Shown: positions 29,753 to 38,417, numbered from the stretch's first letter. The stretch: 64,000 nt of DNA from Roseateles sp. (GCF_019237615.1 NZ_JAFAGT010000108.1:1-64000); one strand, 5' to 3'. A program made the numbers and translations. Notes: generated by a model from the sequence alone, not told the origin.

Positions 29753-30196
29753 ATGACGGACACCGAGGTCATGACCCTGCCGTCGGGCTTCTGGCTCTGG
29801 CCCGAAGACCAGACCTGGGCCCAACCCCTTCCGGGCGGCCAGGTCCGGATCGGCATCACGGCGCTGGGCCTCAAGGCCTCGGGCGACATCTACATGTGCC
29901 GGCCCAAGCCGGTGGGCAGCAAGGTTGGGCAGGGGGGCTCCATCGGCGTCGTCGAGCTGTCCAAGTCCATCGTGGCGGTGAAGTCGCCACTGTCGGGCGT
30001 CGTCACGCGTGTGAACGAGGCGCTGGAGGAACGGCCCGAACTGGTCCACCAGTCGCCCTACGAGGCGGGCTGGATGGTCGAGCTGGCACCGTCTGAGCTC
30101 GATGCAGAGCGGCGGAAGCTCGCCATCGGCGAGATCGCCATCCGCGAGGCGATGGCGCACTGGGCCTGGCTCAACCAGCTGGACGCCGCGCCGTGA
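29753..30196 (+). CDS. Glycine cleavage H-like lipoyl protein
   Basis: A 147-residue protein resembling GcvH in its lipoyl fold. The segment GVVELSKSIVAVKSPLSG aligns with the H-protein lipoylation loop, putting the likely lipoyl-Lys at K71. PELVHQSPYEAGWMVEL matches the conserved H-protein C-terminus. No gcvT or gcvP is nearby, so a role in glycine cleavage is unlikely. I chose ATG 29753 (MTDTEVM); an earlier in-frame start would overlap selC. Its stop overlaps the GTG of the DsrE-like gene (GTGA). H-like lipoyl proteins paired with DsrE-like proteins are known from sulfur metabolism; that parallel is an inference. Confidence 0.8.
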   Translation: MTDTEVMTLPSGFWLWPEDQTWAQPLPGGQVRIGITALGLKASGDIYMCRPKPVGSKVGQGGSIGVVELSKSIVAVKSPLSGVVTRVNEALEERPELVHQSPYEAGWMVELAPSELDAERRKLAIGEIAIREAMAHWAWLNQLDAAP

Positions 30197-30573
30197 AGCG
30201 CTCCGGCCTCGCCATCCTGCTCTGGGCTGCCGACCCCGACGACCCCGTGCGCCTGGCCACTCCCTTCGCGCATGCCGCGGCGGCCGCGGCACTGGAGATG
30301 CAGGTGGAGGTCTATTTCTCGGCACGCTCGGTGCTGCTGCTCAAGCCCGGCGTGGCCGGCCAGCTGCGCGCCTCCGAGCGCTTCGACAAGACCATCGCCG
30401 ACTGGATGGACGACGCGCTGGCGCATGGCGCGCGCTTTTTCGTCTGCTCCGACGCGCTTGCAGCCCAGGGCCTCACGCAGGACGATCTGATCCCGGCAGG
30501 CCGCCGTCACGGCGGTGCGGTCCAATACGCATCCCGCGCCGCCCAGGCGGCGTGGACCACCTTGGTGTTCTAA
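30193..30573 (+). CDS. DsrE-family protein
   Basis: A 126-residue small cytosolic protein of the DsrE/DsrF-like (sulfur-carrier) fold: beta strands LAILLWAADP and VEVYFSARSVLLL, and the family's C-terminal loop ARFFVCSDALAAQGL with a single Cys at about residue 85, where related proteins carry a persulfide. Start is GTG, overlapping the stop of the H-like gene, so the two are translationally coupled. In this selenium cluster it could carry sulfur or selenium on Cys85; nothing in the sequence tells which. Confidence 0.75.
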   Translation: MKRSGLAILLWAADPDDPVRLATPFAHAAAAAALEMQVEVYFSARSVLLLKPGVAGQLRASERFDKTIADWMDDALAHGARFFVCSDALAAQGLTQDDLIPAGRRHGGAVQYASRAAQAAWTTLVF

Positions 30574-30593
30574 CCCCCTTCAGGAGAATTCAC

Positions 30594-31463
30594 ATGGCCC
30601 TCTCTCGTCTCGTCGCCGGTCTGGCGCGCGGTGTGGTGATGTCGCTGGCGCTGGCCGGCGCGGCGGCGCAGGCGCAGCAGGTGCTGCGCGTGACCGCCAT
30701 CCCCGACGAGTCACCCACGGAGCTGGCGCGCAAGTTCGCACCGCTGGGCCAGTACCTGGAGAGCAAGCTCGGCATGAAGGTGGAGTGGACGCCGGTGACC
30801 GACTATGCCGCGGCCGTCGAGACTGTCGTCAACAAGAAGATCGACCTGGCCTGGTTTGGCGGCTTCACCTTCGTGCAGGCCAATGTGCGTTCGGGCGGCA
30901 AGATCCTGCCGCTGGTGCAGCGCGAGGAGGACGAGAAGTTCCGCTCCGTCTTCATCACCGAGGCAAAGAGCGGCATTGCCAAGCTGGAGGACCTGAAGGG
31001 CAAGACGCTGTCCTTCGGCTCGCAGAGCAGCACCTCGGGCCACCTGATGCCGCGCAGCTTCCTGCTGGCCGCCAAGATCAACCCCGACGTGGACCTGAAG
31101 CGCGTGGCGTTCAGCGGTGCGCATGATGCGACCATCGCCGCCGTCGCCAGCGGCAAGGTGGATGCCGGTGCGCTGAACATCTCGGTCTGGGAGAAGTTCG
31201 TCGCCGAGAAGAAGGTGGACCCGGCGCAGGTCAAGGTCTTCTACACGACGCCGCCCTACTACGACTACAACTGGTCGGTCCATGCCGACATGCCGGAGGC
31301 CCTGCGCGAGAAGATCAAGGCCGCCTTCCTGGCGCTGGACCCGTCCACGCCGCAGGGCAAGGAGATCCTGGGCCTGCAGCGCGCCACGCGCTTCATTCCG
31401 AGCAAGCCCGAGAACTACAACGGCATCAAGGCCGCCGCCGAGAACGCCGGGCTGCTGAAGTGA
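30594..31463 (+). CDS. PhnD-type periplasmic substrate-binding protein (possible selenium oxyanion binder)
   Basis: A 289-residue exported solute-binding protein. The signal peptide ends near residue 28 (AGAAAQAQQ). The fold is that of the phosphate/phosphite/phosphonate PhnD group: AIPDESPTELARKFAPL, DLAWFGGFTFVQA, TLSFGSQSSTSGHLMP. Similar proteins annotated as putative selenate-binding proteins occur beside selenium genes; I recall this from annotation practice and cannot verify it here. Ribosome site AGGAG is 8 bp upstream of the ATG. No cognate ATPase or permease gene is in the window. Its stop overlaps the next gene's GTG. Confidence 0.8.
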   Translation: MALSRLVAGLARGVVMSLALAGAAAQAQQVLRVTAIPDESPTELARKFAPLGQYLESKLGMKVEWTPVTDYAAAVETVVNKKIDLAWFGGFTFVQANVRSGGKILPLVQREEDEKFRSVFITEAKSGIAKLEDLKGKTLSFGSQSSTSGHLMPRSFLLAAKINPDVDLKRVAFSGAHDATIAAVASGKVDAGALNISVWEKFVAEKKVDPAQVKVFYTTPPYYDYNWSVHADMPEALREKIKAAFLALDPSTPQGKEILGLQRATRFIPSKPENYNGIKAAAENAGLLK

Positions 31464-32041
31464 CCATCCCGCCCGCGCTCGACGCGCTGCTCGGCCGCTT
31501 TTCGGTGGGCCCCAAGCATCTGGTCGAGCCGGGCCCCAGCGACGAGCAGCTTGCGCTGATGACGCAGGCGGCGCTGCGCGCGCCGGACCATGCGGAGCTG
31601 GTGCCTTATCGATTCAAACTGGTGCGTGGCACAGCAAGACAAGGCATGGCCGTGCTGTTTGCCGACGCGGCCCGCAGGGCCGGCAAGGGCGAGGAGGGCG
31701 CCGCGCTGGATGCCGAGCGCGCGCTGAACCCGCCGGTGACGGTGGCGGTCGTCGCCCGCATCGACCTTGGCCATCCGCAGGTGCCGGCCCATGAGCAATG
31801 GGCGGCCGTGGGCGGCGCGATCAGCAACTTCCTGACGGCGGCCCATGCGCTGGGCTTGGGCGGCAAGATGCTCAGCGGCGTCAAGGTGCGCGATCCGGCC
31901 ATCTCGGCGGCCTTCTGCGAGCCCGGCGAGACGCTGGTGGGCTGGATCGCGCTGGGAACGCCCGCGCGCCGCCCGGCCGGGCCGGCGCGCAAGCCGGCGC
32001 CGGCCGAGGTGCTGGTGGATTGGGTCAGACCAGACCGGTGA
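31460..32041 (+). CDS. YdjA-like nitroreductase-family protein
   Basis: A 193-residue FMN-dependent nitroreductase-family protein of the short YdjA type. ALRAPDHAELVPYRFKLV is the flavin-binding N-terminal region and EQWAAVGGAISNFLTAAHALGLG the central helix. Start is GTG, overlapping the upstream stop (GTGA). In E. coli, ydjA lies next to selD, so its presence at the end of a selenium cluster fits a recurrent association. The substrate is unknown. It converges with the haem peroxidase, overlapping its likely 3' end by 17 bp. Confidence 0.85.
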   Translation: MTIPPALDALLGRFSVGPKHLVEPGPSDEQLALMTQAALRAPDHAELVPYRFKLVRGTARQGMAVLFADAARRAGKGEEGAALDAERALNPPVTVAVVARIDLGHPQVPAHEQWAAVGGAISNFLTAAHALGLGGKMLSGVKVRDPAISAAFCEPGETLVGWIALGTPARRPAGPARKPAPAEVLVDWVRPDR

Positions 32042-33522
32042 ACTTCAGGATCGCCCAAAACATTGCCGATCATCGGCGTCCAGCCCGAAGGCGCAGCCCT
32101 GCGGAAGCTGCGCTGGTCGCTGTCGACGATGCCGTTGAAGACTTCCATCAGGATGCGGCCGCCGACGGGGCCGAGCTGCGAGACCGAGCAGGGGCCGGTG
32201 GCGAAGTCGTCGTCGTTGAGGTCGCGCTGGCCCACCTCACGCCAGTAGGCCAGCGTCGGCTGCTGGGCTTCGGCCAGGATGTAGAACCACAACGGGGTCT
32301 CGGTCAGGAAGCGCGGGTCGGCGCTGGCGATGCTCCTGAAGCTGAAGCCGTTCGGGGTCTTGACGCGCACCATCAGGTCGCCGGCGCCCAGAGGCTTCTC
32401 GTGCAGCTTGGCGGCGAAGTCCTGGCCGGTGGCGATGGCGTAGGTGGGCAGGTTGCCGCGCTTGAGGTTGAGAACGGCCAGCGAGGCGCCCGCGCCGACC
32501 GAGGGCGGCAGCTTGGCCAGCGGGTCCACCAGCGAGGGGTCGATCTTGTAGGCCCATTGCAGGCGCACCGCGGGGTCGTTCTTGACTGGCGTGGGACCGT
32601 TCCTGACGGGAATGCCGAAGCCCGGCGTGAAGAAGCGGCCCCAGTCGTCGATGACATGGGCGGCCAGCAGGGGCTGGAAGCCGATCAGGCTTTCGTCGGG
32701 CGAGTCGGTTGCGTCGAAGATCAGCTTCTTGGTCTCGGTGTTGAGCCGATAGCCGCGGCGCACCATGGAATGGCCGAAACGGTAGGCCGCGCCGACAAAT
32801 TCCGTGGGCAGGTTGTCGCGCATCTGCTTGTTGTTCACGTACAGGTCGTAGGCACCGTCGCCCAGGGCCGCATGGCGCTGGGTGAAGAAGTCATAGGTGT
32901 GCGTGTCGATGATGCGGTGCAGATAGTCCTCCAGCACGACGCGCTGGTAGGTCCACGTGACCTCGGCGCGGGCGCGCTCGAACAGGTTGGCCGTGTTGCT
33001 GCCGGCCTTGATCCTGGTCACGACGGCGTTGTGGAACTTGATCATCGCCAGCTGGACCTGGCAGACGATGGAGTTCTCGTCGTTGCGCTTGTCGCCGATG
33101 ATGGCGCGGCCGTTGGCGGCTTGGCGCATCAAGTCCTTGCCGCCGGGGGCGATCAGCAGCGTGGCGCCATCGGCGTCGTACATATAGGGCTGGTCCTGCG
33201 GGCCGGCGCCGTAGATGCAGTCCAGGTCCAGCGCCGGCGTGCGCAGGTTGGACGCGGCCGCCGCTGGGTCGGAGAACGAGGAGGTGGTGTCCAGCGTCAG
33301 GTCATGGTCGACGAACTGGCCGAAATAGGTGTATCCGGCCGGCACGGCGAGGTTCTCCTCCGCGTCAGCGCCGTCGTTGAGTTCATCGTCCTCCACGATC
33401 ATCAGCGCGGCCAGCGCCTCCAGGCTGGCGTCGCTGAAGGGCTTGGGGTTCTCGGGCAGCATGCGGACGAACTTGCGTTCGCGCGTGCCGAGCAGGCCAT
33501 GGCCGTTGTTGGGTGTGGTCAT
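32025..33522 (-). CDS. Animal-type haem peroxidase, with apparent frameshift near the 3' end
   Basis: A member of the bacterial branch of the myeloperoxidase-like superfamily. YTYFGQFVDHDLTLD carries the distal His region and FGHSMVRRGYRLN the proximal His region. The start MTTPNNG has AGGAGA upstream; there is no signal peptide. About 485 residues are in one frame up to GWTPMIG (around 32065-32085). That frame then runs on antisense through the nitroreductase to 31606, giving low-complexity sequence. A one-base shift instead gives FWAILKFTGLV and a stop at 32025, which looks like a native C-terminus. So either a frameshift mutation or a sequence error is likely. Confidence 0.8.
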
Positions 33523-33680
33523 CGCGGTCTCCTGAATGAACGAGAGGGGACGGCATCGTGAACCTGCGCCCTGCGCGGTGAATCCCCAGCCTTGCGGAGA
33601 AACCCTCGCCGGCACGCTTCAAGCTAGGGGTTAGCAGGCACCGGACACCCGGATGCGGGCATCGCCGAGGACCTGGTTTC

Positions 33681-33707
33681 GTTGGGGTTCACTGTGCTCA
33701 CCCCAAC
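33681..33707. repeat. REP-like palindrome upstream of transposase remnant
   Basis: The arms gttggggt (33681-33688) and accccaac (33700-33707) form a hairpin. The string gctcaccccaacctgcgt (33696-33713) recurs exactly at 34233-34250 on the other side of the transposase remnant. Confidence 0.65.
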
Positions 33708-33721
33708 CTGCGTCTGACACC

Positions 33722-34251
33722 ATGCGCTACGGCCGCGCCAACACGCCGGGCGCCACCTACTTTTTCACGTTGAATGCGGCGGACCGTGGCGGCCGGCTGT
33801 TGACGGACCACATCGATGCGTTGCGGGACGGTTTTCGCACCGTGCGTCAGTCGCGCCCTTGCGTGGTGGATGCCATCTGCGTGCTGTCGGAGCACATGCA
33901 ACGGCTGATGACGCTGCCGCGCGAGGACGCCGACTTCGCGACGCGGGGCATGCTCATCATGCAAGGCTTTTCGCGGCGTGAGCCGGGCCTCGAAGGGTGA
34001 GCGAGGCCTTTGACCGCGGCGCTACTGGGAGCACCTGATTCACGATGACGCCGGCTTCGAGCGACATGTGAACTACATCCATTTCAACCCGGTGAGGCAC
34101 GGCTGGGTGAAGCGGGCGGCCGACTGACCGCATTCCAGCGTTCACCGCTTCATCCGCGCAGGCGTGATCGATGCGTCGTGGACGGACGTCGGGGGCATGG
34201 AGATCGATGCGGGGGAGTGCGGCGTTGGGGGGGCTCACCCCAACCTGCGTG
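33722..34251 (+). pseudogene. Degenerate REP-associated tyrosine transposase (RAYT)
   Basis: The first part (MRYGRANTPGATYFFTLN, then TLPREDADFATRG) matches the RAYT/Y1-transposase N-terminus, but the HUH metal-binding site is altered (SEHMQRL where H-x-H is expected). That frame stops at 34000. A second frame from about 34017 continues the homology: YWEHLIHDDAGFERHVNYIHFNPVRHG, including the catalytic Tyr region, then TGA at 34125 where the family has Trp, then PHSSVHRFIRAG. At least one frameshift and one nonsense mutation make it inactive. It is flanked by its REP-like repeats. Confidence 0.85.
34224..34250. repeat. REP-like palindrome downstream of transposase remnant
   Basis: Arms gttggggg and accccaac form a short hairpin at 34224-34244, followed by ctgcgt. 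It contains the 18-nt direct copy of the upstream REP-like element (34233-34250). Confidence 0.65.
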
Positions 34252-34278
34252 TCTACCGCTTGCCTCCCGCAGTGCAGC

Positions 34279-34308
34279 AAAGGAAAAGGGCCTGCATCGC
34301 AGGCCCTT
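34279..34308 (-). terminator. Rho-independent terminator of the M13 peptidase gene
   Basis: Arms aagggcctgc (34286-34295) and gcaggccctt (34299-34308) are perfect 10-bp complements with a 3-nt loop. On the minus strand they are followed by TTCCTTT. It lies 36 bp beyond the peptidase stop. Confidence 0.75.
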
Positions 34309-34343
34309 CGTCCTTCAGCGGCGGCTGCGCGCCGTCGCGTTCA

Positions 34344-36380
34344 TCACCAGATGATGACCCGCTTGTCCTCGGGGCGCACCATGGCGTCACTCGGCTTGCA
34401 GCTGTAGGCCTTGGCGAAGGCCGGCATGTTGGACGGGGCGGCGTTGGTGCGGAAGCCGGCCGGGGCGTGGGGGTCGGTGTTCAGGCGCACGAGCTGGGCC
34501 TCGGGGCGGATGGCGCCGGCCCAGACCTTGGCCCAGTTCATGAAGAAGCGCTGGTCGCGGCTCAGGCCGTCGAGCATGGGGTCGGGCTGGCCGGCCGTGG
34601 CCTTGACCATCGCGTCGTAGGCCATGTTCAGGCCGCCCAGGTCGCCGATGTTCTCGCCCAGCGTCAGGCGGCCGTTGGCCTTCTTGTCGGGGTACTGGGG
34701 CAGGGGCGCGTACTCGTCGGCCTGGGCCACGAGCTTGTTGGCGCGGGCCTCGAAGCGCTGGCGGTCCTCGGCCGTCCACCAGTTGGCGTTGTTGCCCTCG
34801 CCGTCGAACTGGCTGCCCTGGTCGTCGAAGCCGTGGCCGGCCTCGTGGCCGATGACGGCGCCGATGCCGCCGTAGTTGATGGCGTCGTCACCCTTGGCGT
34901 AGAAGAAGGGCGGCTGCAGGATGGCTGCGGGGAAGTTGATGGTGTTGGTGGAGGGGCTGTAGTAGGCGTTGACGGTCTGCGGCGTCATGCTCCACTCGTA
35001 GCGGTCGGTGGCCTTGCCGATCTTGGCCAGGTTGTAGCGCTGGTTGAACTGGCGGGCGGCGCGCACGTTGGCGTAGTGGCTGTCGGGCGTAACGGCCAGG
35101 CCGCTCCAGTCGCGCCAGGTGTCTGGGTAGCCGATCTTGGGCAGGAAGGTCTGCCACTTGGCGATGGCCTTGGCCTTGGTCTCGGGGCTCATCCAGTCGA
35201 GGTGCTCGATGCGCGCCTTCAGCGCGTTGCGCACGTTGTCGACCAGTTGCTGCGCGCGGATCTTGGCGTCGGGCGTGAAGTACTCCTTCACGTAGAGCTG
35301 ACCCAGGGCCTGGCCCATGCCCGCATTGACGGCGCCTAGCGCGCGCTTCCAGCGCACTTCTTGCTCGGGCGTGCCATTGATGGTCTTGCCGTAGAACGCA
35401 AAGTTCTGGTCCTGGAAGGCCTTGGACAGCGAGGGGGCAGCGCCGTCTATCGCATGGAAGGCGAAGTAGGCCTGCCATTGCGCCACCGGCGCTTCGGCCA
35501 GCAGCGCGTCGAGGGCGGTGAAGAACTTGGGCTGCGACAGCGAGAAGCCGCCTGCTGCCTGGACGCCGGCGTCGACCTTCATGATCTTGAAGTACTGGGC
35601 CCAGTCCCAGTGCGGCGTGAGCTTGTTGGCCTGCTCGATGGTGACGAAGTGGTACTGGTTCTCGGGCTTGCGCAGCTCCACGCGCAGGAAGGACGCGGCG
35701 GCCAGCTGGGTCTCCAGCGCCATCACGAGGGCGGCGCGGGACTGGGCCTCCTCGGCCGGCGTGCCGGTCAGCTCGAACATCTTGGCGATGTGGGCCACGT
35801 AGGCGCTGCGCAGTTTGGCGTACTCGTCCTTGCTGTAGTACTCGGGGCCGGGCAAGCCCAGGCCGCCCTGGCCGGCGAAGGCGATCTGGCGCTTGGCGTT
35901 CTTGTAGTCGGCGCTGACGCCGAAGCCGAAGGTGCGGCCCTCTGCGCGCGCATGGGCGTGCTGCAGCCAGGTGACGATGTCGGCGCGGGTCTTCAGCGCG
36001 TCGATGGCGGCAAGATCTTTCCTGATCGGGTCGAAGCCGGCGCGCTCAATGGCGGCCTCGTCCATGGCGGCGCGGTAGAGCCAGCCGATCTTCTGTTCGA
36101 TGGAGCCGGGCTTGGCGCCGTCGGCGCTCCGGGCAGCGTTCTCGACGATGTCGTGCTGTGCGTTCAGGCTCTTCTCGGCCAGCGCGTCGAAGCTGCCCCA
36201 GCGGCTTTTGTCCGCCGGGATGGGGTTGGCCTGGATCCAGCGGTTGTTGGCCCAGGCGTTGAAGTCTGTGCAGGCGGACTGGCCGGGGTCCACATCGGGC
36301 ACGAATTCGGGAATGGACGCGGCGTGGGCGAGGCCGGCGCAGCACAGCGCGGCAGCCAGGGTGATGGCGCGAAGGGTCAC
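34344..36380 (-). CDS. Exported M13 family zinc metallopeptidase (neprilysin/PepO-like)
   Basis: A 678-residue M13 endopeptidase cleaving oligopeptides. Motifs: NAYYSPSTNTINFPAAIL, zinc site HEAGH at 512-516 (VIGHEAGHGFDDQG), GENIGDLGGLNMAYDA with the third ligand Glu, and the characteristic C-terminus CKPSDAM...VIIW. A signal peptide (TLRAITLAAALCCAGLAHA) follows a GTG start at 36380, so it is periplasmic or secreted. An ATG 53 codons upstream in frame would bury the signal and is rejected. It is divergent from another exported metallopeptidase gene, 176 bp away. Confidence 0.93.
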   Translation of the reverse strand: MTLRAITLAAALCCAGLAHAASIPEFVPDVDPGQSACTDFNAWANNRWIQANPIPADKSRWGSFDALAEKSLNAQHDIVENAARSADGAKPGSIEQKIGWLYRAAMDEAAIERAGFDPIRKDLAAIDALKTRADIVTWLQHAHARAEGRTFGFGVSADYKNAKRQIAFAGQGGLGLPGPEYYSKDEYAKLRSAYVAHIAKMFELTGTPAEEAQSRAALVMALETQLAAASFLRVELRKPENQYHFVTIEQANKLTPHWDWAQYFKIMKVDAGVQAAGGFSLSQPKFFTALDALLAEAPVAQWQAYFAFHAIDGAAPSLSKAFQDQNFAFYGKTINGTPEQEVRWKRALGAVNAGMGQALGQLYVKEYFTPDAKIRAQQLVDNVRNALKARIEHLDWMSPETKAKAIAKWQTFLPKIGYPDTWRDWSGLAVTPDSHYANVRAARQFNQRYNLAKIGKATDRYEWSMTPQTVNAYYSPSTNTINFPAAILQPPFFYAKGDDAINYGGIGAVIGHEAGHGFDDQGSQFDGEGNNANWWTAEDRQRFEARANKLVAQADEYAPLPQYPDKKANGRLTLGENIGDLGGLNMAYDAMVKATAGQPDPMLDGLSRDQRFFMNWAKVWAGAIRPEAQLVRLNTDPHAPAGFRTNAAPSNMPAFAKAYSCKPSDAMVRPEDKRVIIW

Positions 36381-36556
36381 GCGAGAACTCCGTACAGGGC
36401 GAAAAAACGAAACGCGCACCTTAGCTGCGCGCCGGCTGTGCCCGCCATGCTGAAAGTCATTGCGGATTGCAAAGGCCGGTAAACCGGCATCACTTCGGTC
36501 AGCCCCGGCAGGGCGCGGCGACACTGCGGCGCTTTTCACCTGCCCCGGTTCGATCC

Positions 36557-38413
36557 ATGAAGCACCTGCCTGTCTCCCGCGCCCTCGCGCTCAGCTTGGC
36601 CCTGGCCTTCAGCAGCCAGGCCCCCGTCCAAGCCGACCCGCTCCCCACCACCTGGGACCTGAGCCCGCTGTACGCCAGCGACGCCGACTGGGAGGCCGCC
36701 CGCAAGGCCCTGCTGGCCGACCTGCCCAAGCTCGCGGCGCTCAAGGGCACGCTGGGCAAGAGCGCCCAGAGCCTGCGCGCCGGTCTGGACGCCGTCAGCG
36801 CCGCCAACCTGCGCTACGAGCGGCTGCGCGTCTACGCCAGCATGAAGCAGAGCACCGACAACCGCGACGCTGCCAACCAGGAGCGTAGCGGCCTGGCCGG
36901 GAAGCTTGGCGGCGAATACGGCAGCACCATCGCCTGGCTGGAGCCCGAGATCCAGTCGCTGGGCGAGGCCAAGGTGGCGGCCTTCCTGAAGACCGAACCA
37001 GGCCTGAAGAAGCATGCCGAGCACCTGCGCAACAGCCTGCGCCAGGCCAGGCACACGCTCAGCGCCGAGACCGAAGCCGTCATCGCGGCACTGGCCCCGG
37101 TGCGCGGCGCCACGGGCGATGTGCGTACGCTGCTGTTCAACGCCAACACCAGGTGGCCCGAACTGACGGTGGACGGCAAGACCGAGAAGGTGGATGGCAC
37201 CAAGTACGGCCTGCTGCGCCAGCACCCGGACCGCGCGGTGCGCAAGCAGGCGTTCGACGCCTTCTTCGGCGCCATTGGCCAGTATGAAGACACCTACGGC
37301 GTGACGCTGGGCAATGTGGTGCAGGACGACACCACCATGGCCAAGCTGCGCCGCTACCCCAGCGCGGTGGCGATGAGCCTGGGCGCCGAGGAGATCCCCG
37401 AGGCCGTCTACCGCACGCTGGTGGCGGAGGTGCACAAGGGCTTGCCCACGCTGCACCGCTACTTCAAGCTGCGCCAGAAAATGCTGGGCCTGCCGGACCT
37501 GCACTACTACGACATCTACCCGGCCCTGGTCACGCAGAAGAAGCAGTACAGCCTGGACGATGCCGCCGCGCTCACATTGGCGGCCACCCGGCCGCTGGGC
37601 GAGGACTACCAGGCCCTGCTGAAGACCACCTTCAAGGCCAACACCATGCATGCGCTGCCGGCCCCGGGCAAGAGCGGCGGCGCCTACCAGGACGGTGTCT
37701 ACGACGCGCCGCCATTCGTGTTCCTGAACCACCAGGGCGAGTTCGACTCGGTCAGCACCTTCGCCCACGAATGGGGCCATGCCATGCACACGGCCATGGC
37801 CAATCGCGCCCAGCCCTACGAGACGGCGGGCTACTCGCTGTTCGTCGCCGAGATCGCCTCCACCGCCAACGAGGTGCTGCTGAGCCACTACATGCGCGGC
37901 CAGGCCGGCAGCAAGGAGGAGAAGCTGTTCCAGCTGGGCTATGCGCTGGAGCGGCTGCGCGGCACCTTCTTCCGCCAGGCCATGTTCGGCGAGTTCGAGC
38001 TCAACACCCACGACGCCGCGGCCAAGGGTGAGGCGCTGAACGGCAAGCGTTTCACCGAGATCTACTGCAAGCTGCTGAAGGACTATCACGGCGACGCGGC
38101 CGGCATCATGAAGATCGACCCGCTGTACTGCCAGGAGTGGGCCTTCATCCCGCATTTCTACCGGCCGTTCTACGTCTACCAATACGCCACCTCCATCACC
38201 GCGGCGCTGCACTTCGCCGAGGACATCCTGGCGGGCAAGCCCGGCGCGCGCGACAACTACCTGAAGCTGCTGGCTGGCGGCGGCTCGGTGGCGCCCTACC
38301 AGGCGCTGAAGAACGCCGGCCTGGACATGGCGACACCGGCGCCCTACCAGGCCGTGATCAAGCGCATGGACGGCATCATGGACGAGATGGAGGCGCTGCT
38401 CGCCGCCAAGTGA
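36557..38413 (+). CDS. Exported M3 family oligoendopeptidase (PepF-like)
   Basis: A 618-residue M3B oligoendopeptidase F family enzyme. The zinc motif HEWGH is at 404-408 (FAHEWGHAMHTAMA), and the second-helix Glu falls in LFVAEIASTANEV. The N-terminus MKHLPVSRALALSLALAF...AQA is a signal peptide, unlike cytosolic PepF, so it should act in the periplasm. The start chosen puts the signal first. Together with the divergent M13 gene it forms a locus of two exported peptide-degrading enzymes. Confidence 0.92.
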   Translation: MKHLPVSRALALSLALAFSSQAPVQADPLPTTWDLSPLYASDADWEAARKALLADLPKLAALKGTLGKSAQSLRAGLDAVSAANLRYERLRVYASMKQSTDNRDAANQERSGLAGKLGGEYGSTIAWLEPEIQSLGEAKVAAFLKTEPGLKKHAEHLRNSLRQARHTLSAETEAVIAALAPVRGATGDVRTLLFNANTRWPELTVDGKTEKVDGTKYGLLRQHPDRAVRKQAFDAFFGAIGQYEDTYGVTLGNVVQDDTTMAKLRRYPSAVAMSLGAEEIPEAVYRTLVAEVHKGLPTLHRYFKLRQKMLGLPDLHYYDIYPALVTQKKQYSLDDAAALTLAATRPLGEDYQALLKTTFKANTMHALPAPGKSGGAYQDGVYDAPPFVFLNHQGEFDSVSTFAHEWGHAMHTAMANRAQPYETAGYSLFVAEIASTANEVLLSHYMRGQAGSKEEKLFQLGYALERLRGTFFRQAMFGEFELNTHDAAAKGEALNGKRFTEIYCKLLKDYHGDAAGIMKIDPLYCQEWAFIPHFYRPFYVYQYATSITAALHFAEDILAGKPGARDNYLKLLAGGGSVAPYQALKNAGLDMATPAPYQAVIKRMDGIMDEMEALLAAK

Positions 38414-38417
38414 GGCC

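Noticed and set aside
29753-30196. gcvH of a glycine cleavage system
   Set aside because: The lipoyl loop is H-like but no gcvT or gcvP is adjacent, the N-terminus is divergent, and the partners are DsrE-like and selenium genes.
31606-32024. C-terminal extension of the haem peroxidase antisense through the nitroreductase
   Set aside because: The extension is Ala/Ser/Pro-rich without family resemblance, and the nitroreductase on the other strand is a clear gene. A shifted frame gives a better C-terminus.
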